The translations under genes were made by a program, and so were the position numbers. From positions 372,001-436,000 of the forward strand of contig NZ_CP051216.1 of the NCBI RefSeq assembly GCF_012516435.1: a stretch of 64,000 bases of DNA. Reading direction: 5' to 3'. The notes under the pieces were generated by a model. It did not search any database, was not told where the DNA came from, and was given only the letters and a program-made list of their open reading frames with translations. Below are positions 62,160 through 64,000 of this stretch, one piece after another. Position 1 is the stretch's first letter. Every line of letters starts with the position of its first letter. The stretch comes from Pseudodesulfovibrio sp. zrk46. GTDB lineage: Bacteria; Desulfobacterota; Desulfovibrionia; Desulfovibrionales; Desulfovibrionaceae.

Positions 62160-64000
62160 ATGCTGACATTCCTTGATAAAATTCCCTTCGGCACACCAAA
62201 GCTCCGACGTATCGGCTTCTGGGTACTCACCTCATTCATTGCATACGTCCTCATCGGCTTCTTCGTCCTCCCGCCTGTACTCAAATCCGTGATCATCGAT
62301 CAGGCACACAAGGCGCTCAACCGCGAGACCTCGGTGGAGGAGGTCTACTTCAATCCCCTGACCCTGCATATCGAGGTAGCCGGGGTCAAAATCGAAAAAC
62401 TCGATGGCGACGGGAATCTCGCATCGCTCGGTTCCTTCACGGCCCGCCCCGGTATCGCCACCATCTGGAAATTCGCGCCGGTCATCTCCTACCTCCATCT
62501 GCGCGACCTGGCTGTGGACGTCACGTTCTACGGCGACGGCAGATATTCCATCTCCGATCTGTTCGGCAAACCTGACCCGAACAAGAAAAAGGAAAAAGAC
62601 ATTCCGGCCGAGGAGGACATTGTCTTCCCATTCTCCCTCTATGGTTTCGAGATGACCAACGCCACCATCGTCTTTGATGATCGCCCCCACGCCAAGAAGC
62701 ACGTCATCTCTAACCTCAACCTGCTGGTGCCCTTCACCTCCAGTTTTCTTGACCTGCGCAAGGAATTCACCCAGCCCAAATTTACGGCCGTGGTCAACGG
62801 CGACCCCGTGGAACTGACTGGCCGCACTCTGCCCTTTGACCACTCCCTGCGTACCGAGTTCCAACTGGGCGCAGTCGACGTGAACCTCGATCAATACTGG
62901 CGCTACGTACCCATCAATTCTCCACTGCAATTAAAACAGGGAAGGTTCACTTCGGACATCTCCCTCTTTTTCGAACGGCCCGACGCCCAGCGCGTCCAGC
63001 TCTTCCTTGGTGGCGGCGGCAAGCTTACCAATCTGGCGCTCGACGACCCGAACAACGGCACAGTGTTCTCTCTCAAGGAGCTCTCCTTTGAGATGGAGAA
63101 ATTCTCCCTTGGCGACAAGGAGCTGGTGTTCAAGGACGTGACCCTGAATACGCCGTACTTCAAACTGATCCGCAACAAGAACAACAGCATCAACTGGGCC
63201 GGATACTTCCCGGAAACGCCCGATCCTGAACGAGACAGCCTTCCGCCTTCCCCACAGGAAGAGGCAGCCAAGGACAATGCGCCGTTCAAGGTCACACTGA
63301 ACGAGATTTCCATAGAGAAAGGCGAACTGGACTGGAACGACCGGGCTGTTCCCGGCGGCTTCCAGCGGACGTTCAAAAACTTCAATTTCACTGGCAATGC
63401 CATCACCACCGATGGCGACACGCCCAGCCGAATCGCGGCGTCCATAGGTGAAAAGGAAAACCTGTCTCTGAACGGCACCGTCACCCTTATCCCCTTGAAG
63501 GGGCAAGCCCGGCTGAAACTGAAAGATCTTGCGCTTCCCACTTTCCACACCTACCTCGCACAGGGCCTCCCCATGACGGTGAATTCCGGCATAGTGGGCT
63601 GTGATGCAGAACTCCATTTCCAAGCTGTCAACGGAGACTTTGATCTGGCCGTGAACAATTCCACTGCGACCGTCAACAACCTTGCGCTGTCCAAGCCAGA
63701 CGCCAAGGAACCCAGCTTCGGGCTGACCGAACTGGCCCTTTCCGGCGCCAAGTTCGACCTCAAGGCCAAGGACGTTCTGGTGGATGAAATCCGCATCAAC
63801 GATCCCATGCTCAAGCTGGTGAAAGAGAAGCGCGGCGACATTGATCTGGTGAAACTGTTCCAGAAGGACAAGGACGTCGTCGCCGAGGAAAAGGTCGCCG
63901 AAGCCGAAGTTCCCAAGTGGACCGCCACGGTCAACCGGGTACGCATGACAGGCGGTGCGGCCTCCTACAAGGATTTCTCCCTCAATAATCCGGCCACATT
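62160..64000 (+). CDS. DUF748/AsmA-like envelope protein (3' truncated)
   Basis: Open from ATG 62160 to the window end, at least 613 residues. One N-terminal membrane helix (FWVLTSFIAYVLIGFFVLPPV), then periplasmic beta-rich sequence typical of DUF748: VEEVYFNPLTLHIEVAGVKI, YSISDLFG, FEMTNATIVFDDRPH, FTSDISLFF, INWAGYFPETP and GELDWNDRAVPGGFQRTFKN. DUF748 belongs to the AsmA/TamB-like bridge-type proteins linked to lipid transport or envelope homeostasis. The end of the gene is outside the window. Weak ribosome site. Preceded by 236 bases of AT-rich DNA with no clear gene. Confidence 0.85.
   Translation, partial: MLTFLDKIPFGTPKLRRIGFWVLTSFIAYVLIGFFVLPPVLKSVIIDQAHKALNRETSVEEVYFNPLTLHIEVAGVKIEKLDGDGNLASLGSFTARPGIATIWKFAPVISYLHLRDLAVDVTFYGDGRYSISDLFGKPDPNKKKEKDIPAEEDIVFPFSLYGFEMTNATIVFDDRPHAKKHVISNLNLLVPFTSSFLDLRKEFTQPKFTAVVNGDPVELTGRTLPFDHSLRTEFQLGAVDVNLDQYWRYVPINSPLQLKQGRFTSDISLFFERPDAQRVQLFLGGGGKLTNLALDDPNNGTVFSLKELSFEMEKFSLGDKELVFKDVTLNTPYFKLIRNKNNSINWAGYFPETPDPERDSLPPSPQEEAAKDNAPFKVTLNEISIEKGELDWNDRAVPGGFQRTFKNFNFTGNAITTDGDTPSRIAASIGEKENLSLNGTVTLIPLKGQARLKLKDLALPTFHTYLAQGLPMTVNSGIVGCDAELHFQAVNGDFDLAVNNSTATVNNLALSKPDAKEPSFGLTELALSGAKFDLKAKDVLVDEIRINDPMLKLVKEKRGDIDLVKLFQKDKDVVAEEKVAEAEVPKWTATVNRVRMTGGAASYKDFSLNNPAT

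Overview
The window reads as the chromosome of a Desulfovibrionales sulfate reducer, most like Pseudodesulfovibrio/Desulfovibrio. The main reason is gene order. An uninterrupted run of archaeal-type aroA' and aroB', then pheA, aroA, tyrA, trpE, G, D, C, F, B and A is the arrangement known from Desulfovibrio vulgaris (inferred from memory, not searched). Moderately high GC coding sequence, numerous GGDEF/EAL, histidine kinase and TPR proteins, and a complete Tad pilus locus fit the same group.

Layout. 1-4.3 kb: end of yidC, jag/khpB, mnmE, a small unknown protein and a GNAT acetyltransferase. 4.3-8.2 kb (minus): NhaA antiporter and a GGDEF-like/TPR protein. 8.4-10.9 kb: panC, panD, metK. 11-17.5 kb: a solute-binding protein, a glutamate-synthase-family flavoprotein, a bioF-esterase-bioC biotin cluster and an EAL protein. 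17.7-19.5 kb (minus): amtB-glnK behind a near-consensus sigma-54 promoter. 19.7-31.9 kb: the aromatic amino acid super-operon. 32.1-34.6 kb: DEAD-box helicase and two near-identical RRM proteins. 34.8-37.3 kb (minus): a kinase-like / universal stress protein / kinase-like cassette. 37.4-41.2 kb (minus): BON lipoprotein, GT39 membrane glycosyltransferase, a 40-residue cysteine protein with a Fur box, and a TPR protein. 41.4-55.5 kb: Tad pilus genes around an NtrC-type activator. 55.6-61.9 kb: hybrid histidine kinase, lipoprotein, second histidine kinase and FIST sensor. 62.2 kb to the end: a truncated DUF748/AsmA-like protein.

Three regulatory systems stand out. (1) Upstream of the aromatic super-operon lies an unannotated 31-codon leader peptide with seven consecutive aromatic codons (Phe, Tyr and Trp mixed). 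It is followed by mutually exclusive protector, antiterminator and terminator helices. It looks like a ribosome-mediated attenuator that senses all three aromatic amino acids together. (2) Three sigma-54 promoters precede flp1, flp2 and the tadE-tadG-tadE operon. Each has a related TCTACAAAwAATAGA-like dyad about 105-120 bp upstream, so the neighbouring NtrC-type regulator probably controls the pilus as a local regulon. (3) A tiny cysteine-containing gene has its own Fur box, leader hairpin and terminator.

All statements come from reading the sequence. No similarity search, folding program or alignment was run. Helix pairings and motif matches were counted by hand.
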